Of a stretch of 64,000 bases of DNA, positions 61,616 to 64,000 are shown piece by piece; positions within the stretch are counted from its first letter, which is position 1, and every line of letters begins with the position of its first letter. Origin of the DNA: an uncultured Hyphomicrobiales bacterium. GTDB taxonomy: Bacteria; Pseudomonadota; Alphaproteobacteria; Rhizobiales; Xanthobacteraceae. The notes beneath the pieces were generated by a model. It was given only the letters and a program-made list of their open reading frames with translations. It was not told the DNA's origin and made no database searches. The DNA is taken from contig CAIMEA010000004.1 in the NCBI GenBank assembly GCA_903839845.1, positions 35,733-99,732 on the forward strand, read 5' to 3'. A program made the translations under genes and the position numbers.

Positions 61616-62524
61616 ATGCCCAGAACGCCCGCAATGCCCGAGATTCCCATGCCCATTGCCACCGCCGTCGCCGCCCTCCTCGACCAATTCCACACCAGGC
61701 GGCCGATGCGGGCATGGTCGCTCATCATCACGCTGTACGGCGATGCCATCGTGCCGCGTGGCGGCAGCTTGTGGCTCGGCTCGCTGAGCGAGATCATGGC
61801 GCTGTTTCGCGTCGATGCCGGCCATGTCCGCACCGCCATGTCGCGGCTGACCGCCGACGGCTGGCTCAAGCGTGTCAAGGTAGGCCGCAACAGCTACTAT
61901 CGGCTGACACGGCGCGAGGAAGGCAGTTTCACCGCCGCGACCCGGCGCATCTATTTTGCCGACGAACCTGACTTCGACGGCCGCCTGCGCCTTGCCTTGC
62001 TCGGGCCCGGCGTTGCCGCCTCGGTGCGACCGGCACTGGAGCGCGCCGGCTTTGCCGCGCTGACGCCGGCGGCATTCGTCGCCTGCAACGAGCCGAGTGC
62101 GAAGCTGCCGAAAGCAGACGCCCTTTTCCTGTTGCACGCTGAAGCCGACGACACGGCCCGCGCGCTCGCCGTGGCGGCGTGGAAGCTCGCGCCGATCGCG
62201 CAGCATTACCGCGACTTCATCGTGCGCTTCGCCCCGCTCGATGCCGCGCTCGGCAAGCCCGGCCGCATCGAAGCCGAGGATGCGTTGGTGGCGCGCGTGC
62301 TGCTGATTCACGAATTCAGGCGCGTCGTGTTGCGCGATCCAGGCCTGCCGGCGGCACTCTTGCCGGCCGGCTGGCCCGGCGCTGCCGCGCGCCAACTCGC
62401 CGGCCGGCTCTACCGGAAACTGGCGGCGGATTCCGAGCGCTATCTCGACGCCAACGCCCAGGATGAAAACGGCCCGCTTCCGGCGGCCGAGCCGGATTCC
62501 CGCGCGCGTTTTTCCCCGAAATAG
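61616..62524 (+). CDS. paaX: PaaX family transcriptional regulator
   Basis: Regulator of 302 residues. Winged HTH (about 45-90: SLWLGSLSEIMALFRVDAGHVRTAMSRLTADGWLKRVK), middle PaaX domain, and PaaX C-terminal domain (LIHEFRRVVLRDPGLPAALLPAGWPG). In characterised systems it represses phenylacetate genes until phenylacetyl-CoA binds. Starts at 61616, 61634 and 61649 are all possible; none has a strong SD. Located just upstream of paaA with an inverted repeat between them. Confidence 0.9.
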   Translation: MPRTPAMPEIPMPIATAVAALLDQFHTRRPMRAWSLIITLYGDAIVPRGGSLWLGSLSEIMALFRVDAGHVRTAMSRLTADGWLKRVKVGRNSYYRLTRREEGSFTAATRRIYFADEPDFDGRLRLALLGPGVAASVRPALERAGFAALTPAAFVACNEPSAKLPKADALFLLHAEADDTARALAVAAWKLAPIAQHYRDFIVRFAPLDAALGKPGRIEAEDALVARVLLIHEFRRVVLRDPGLPAALLPAGWPGAAARQLAGRLYRKLAADSERYLDANAQDENGPLPAAEPDSRARFSPK

Positions 62525-62564
62525 CGCGATTTTGCGTATTTCCGCGAGTGCCGCCGCAAACCTA

Positions 62565-62604
62565 ATGTTACGAAATTACTTGACGATCATAATTCTTGTA
62601 ACAT
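62565..62604 (+). promoter_or_regulatory. paa promoter embedded in an inverted repeat (candidate PaaX operator)
   Basis: A -35 TTGACG (62580-62585) and -10 ATATTA (62603-62608) are separated by exactly 17 bases. They are embraced by a long imperfect dyad, ATGTTACGAAATTA (62565-62578) and TAATTCTTGTAACAT (62590-62604). Binding of a dimeric repressor would cover both promoter elements. It lies about 90-130 bases upstream of the paaA start. Confidence 0.7.
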
Positions 62605-62696
62605 ATTATTTCACCAATCAAAAAAATACGGTTCGGCGTCGGCGGTCGTGAGACGGCCGAGAAACGTCCAGAGGAAAAGTCCAAAGGAAAGCGTCG

Positions 62697-63698
62697 ATGT
62701 ATACGCAAGCCCTCAACACGCAGGACTCCGCGCCGGCTGCCAAGGGCGATCCGCAGGCCGATGCCCGCTTCCAGGCGCGCGTGGATGCCGAGGAAAAGAT
62801 CGAGCCGAACGACGCGATGCCGGAGGCCTATCGGCGCACGCTCACGCGCCAGATTGCCCAGCACGCGCATTCGGAAATTGTCGGCATGCTGCCCGAAGGC
62901 AACTGGATCACGCGCGCGCCGTCCCTCAAGCGCAAGGCCGCGCTACTCGCCAAAGTGCAGGACGAAGGCGGCCACGGCGCTTATCTCTATGCCGCGGCTG
63001 AGACGCTCGGCACCTCGCGCGAGCAGATGGAAGAGCAGTTACTCTCAGGCGCCGCCAAATATTCCTCGATCTTCAATTATCCGACATTGACCTGGGCCGA
63101 CATCGGCATCGTCGGCTGGCTGGTCGACGGCGCGGCGATCATGAACCAGATCCCGCTGTGCCGTTGCAGCTATGGGCCTTACGCGCGCGCCATGGTGCGT
63201 ATCTGCAAGGAAGAAAGTTTCCATCAGCGCCAGGGTTACGAAATCATGATCGCGCTGAGCAAAGGCTCAGCCGAGCAGAAGCAGATGGCGCAGGAAGCGT
63301 TGAACCGCTGGTGGTGGCCGGTCCTGATGATGTTCGGCCCGCCCGACAAGGACAGCCTGCACACCGAAAGCGCCATGCGCTGGAAGATCAAGCGCTTCAC
63401 CAATGACGAACTGAGGCAGAAATTCGTCGATGCCACCGTGCCGCAGGGCCATTTCCTCGGCCTGACCTTCCCCGATCCGGCCATGAAATTCGACGCAGGT
63501 ACGCAGCACTGGACCTATGGCGACATCGACTGGGCCGAGTTCAAGCGCGTCGTCGCCGGCGATGGCCCGTGCAACCGGCAGCGCATGAAGCAGATGCGCG
63601 CCAAGCACGCCGACAATGCCTGGGTGCGCGAAGCCGCGAATGCCTACGCCCGCAAGCGGCAATTGCGCGCCGCCGCAATGCCGGTGGCGGCTGAATAG
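62697..63698 (+). CDS. paaA: 1,2-phenylacetyl-CoA epoxidase subunit PaaA
   Basis: Catalytic di-iron oxygenase subunit of 333 residues that epoxidises the phenylacetyl-CoA ring. Metal ligands appear in [10 protein letters not shown] and [13 protein letters not shown], with further family blocks [22 protein letters not shown] and [15 protein letters not shown] stands before ATG 62697. First gene of the paa operon; paaB follows after 38 bases and the operon runs beyond the window. Confidence 0.96.
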   Translation: MYTQALNTQDSAPAAKGDPQADARFQARVDAEEKIEPNDAMPEAYRRTLTRQIAQHAHSEIVGMLPEGNWITRAPSLKRKAALLAKVQDEGGHGAYLYAAAETLGTSREQMEEQLLSGAAKYSSIFNYPTLTWADIGIVGWLVDGAAIMNQIPLCRCSYGPYARAMVRICKEESFHQRQGYEIMIALSKGSAEQKQMAQEALNRWWWPVLMMFGPPDKDSLHTESAMRWKIKRFTNDELRQKFVDATVPQGHFLGLTFPDPAMKFDAGTQHWTYGDIDWAEFKRVVAGDGPCNRQRMKQMRAKHADNAWVREAANAYARKRQLRAAAMPVAAE

Positions 63699-63736
63699 AA
63701 CTGCCTGAACAGGCAACCGCTAAAGAGGAACATGCC

Positions 63737-64000
63737 ATGAGCGACCAGAACTGGCCTTTATGGGAAGTCTTCATCCGCACACGCAACGGCCTGGCGCATC
63801 GCCATGTCGGCAGCGTGCACGCGGTCGACGCCACCATGGCGCTGCACGCGGCGCGTGACACCTATACGCGGCGCGGCGAAGGCCTGTCGGTGTGGGTGGT
63901 GCCGTCGGCCTCGATCACCGCTTCCGATCCGGCCGACAAGGACATGATGTTCGAGCCGACCGCGTCGAAAATCTACCGGCATCCGACCTTCTACGAAATC
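63737..64000 (+). CDS. paaB: 1,2-phenylacetyl-CoA epoxidase subunit PaaB (C-terminus outside window)
   Basis: Open from ATG 63737 to the window edge (88 residues); family length is about 95, so only the end is missing. I read NWPLWEVFIRTRNGLAHRHVG and then HAARDTYTRRGEG, the conserved PaaB pattern. AAGAGGAA lies before the start; an ATG five bases earlier is followed at once by a stop. Non-catalytic partner of the PaaA-PaaC complex. Confidence 0.95.
   Translation, partial: MSDQNWPLWEVFIRTRNGLAHRHVGSVHAVDATMALHAARDTYTRRGEGLSVWVVPSASITASDPADKDMMFEPTASKIYRHPTFYEI

Overview
The window is GC-rich DNA (estimated by eye at 60-65% G+C) from an alphaproteobacterium of the order Hyphomicrobiales, most likely from the Bradyrhizobium/Rhodopseudomonas/Pseudolabrys side of it. 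The evidence is a ROSE-type RNA thermometer before an hsp20 gene, an mbfA iron exporter with an Irr-type (ICE) motif, many ATGA/TAATG stop-start overlaps, and small palindromic repeats between genes. I saw no rRNA, tRNA, CRISPR array, transposase or phage gene. The window reads as core and metabolic chromosome.

Layout. 1-2464 (minus): tRNA CCA-adding enzyme (cut by the window edge), DUF6111, CoA pyrophosphatase and DUF1285, tightly overlapping. 2662-9558 (plus): MoxR ATPase, DUF58, a BatA/DUF4159 membrane protein and a large membrane protein, an Aerotolerance-type AAA/VWA module. 9743-13570: a LysE exporter broken by an in-frame amber codon, a RibD-like reductase, an HdeA-like protein, a GNAT enzyme, a glutathionyl-hydroquinone reductase-like GST and a secreted His-rich protein. 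A Crp/Fnr regulator follows, with a perfect FNR-type palindrome at the junction. 14247-14840 is a hairpin-rich non-coding stretch before a DASS anion transporter. 16405-21543: Nudix, mbfA, phosphoesterase, and a divergent hydroxypyruvate isomerase / isocitrate-like dehydrogenase pair. 21615-23016: a sigma-32/ROSE-controlled hsp20 operon with three small downstream genes. 23083-27497: DUF2171, a chemoreceptor, and an unusual alpha-oxoamine synthase fused to a DUF4118 membrane domain.

27515-38685: an alpha/beta hydrolase-like protein without its nucleophile serine, a TAXI-TRAP transporter, and an aromatic-catabolism-like set: gentisate-type dioxygenase, SDR, SnoaL-like, DoxX-like, old yellow enzyme, FMN reductase, a tricarboxylate-type binding protein and an FAH-family hydrolase. 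38823-41126: ergothioneine genes egtB-egtD. 41382-45034: phosphonate-type ABC transporter phnD-C-E-E, with a palindromic repeat inserted before the first permease gene, then an EamA exporter.

46413-61241: a large respiratory formate dehydrogenase locus. It holds gamma, beta and alpha (Cys-type, Tat-exported) subunits, a Tat-signal small protein and an HTH-TorD fusion chaperone. It also holds DUF3306, DUF3305, DUF6352, DUF6505, a lipoate/biotin-ligase-like protein, a polyferredoxin, a WD40-cytochrome c fusion and a MoeA-periplasmic-binding-domain fusion. The maturation, electron-transfer and cofactor genes sit beside the enzyme they probably serve. 61616-64000: PaaX regulator and the start of the phenylacetyl-CoA epoxidase operon (paaA, paaB cut by the window edge), with a promoter embedded in a long inverted repeat.

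The least ordinary items are the oxoamine synthase-DUF4118 fusion, the HTH-TorD fusion with a palindrome next to its own start, the Ser-less hydrolase, the amber-broken LysE gene and the hairpin-rich spacer at 14385-14695.
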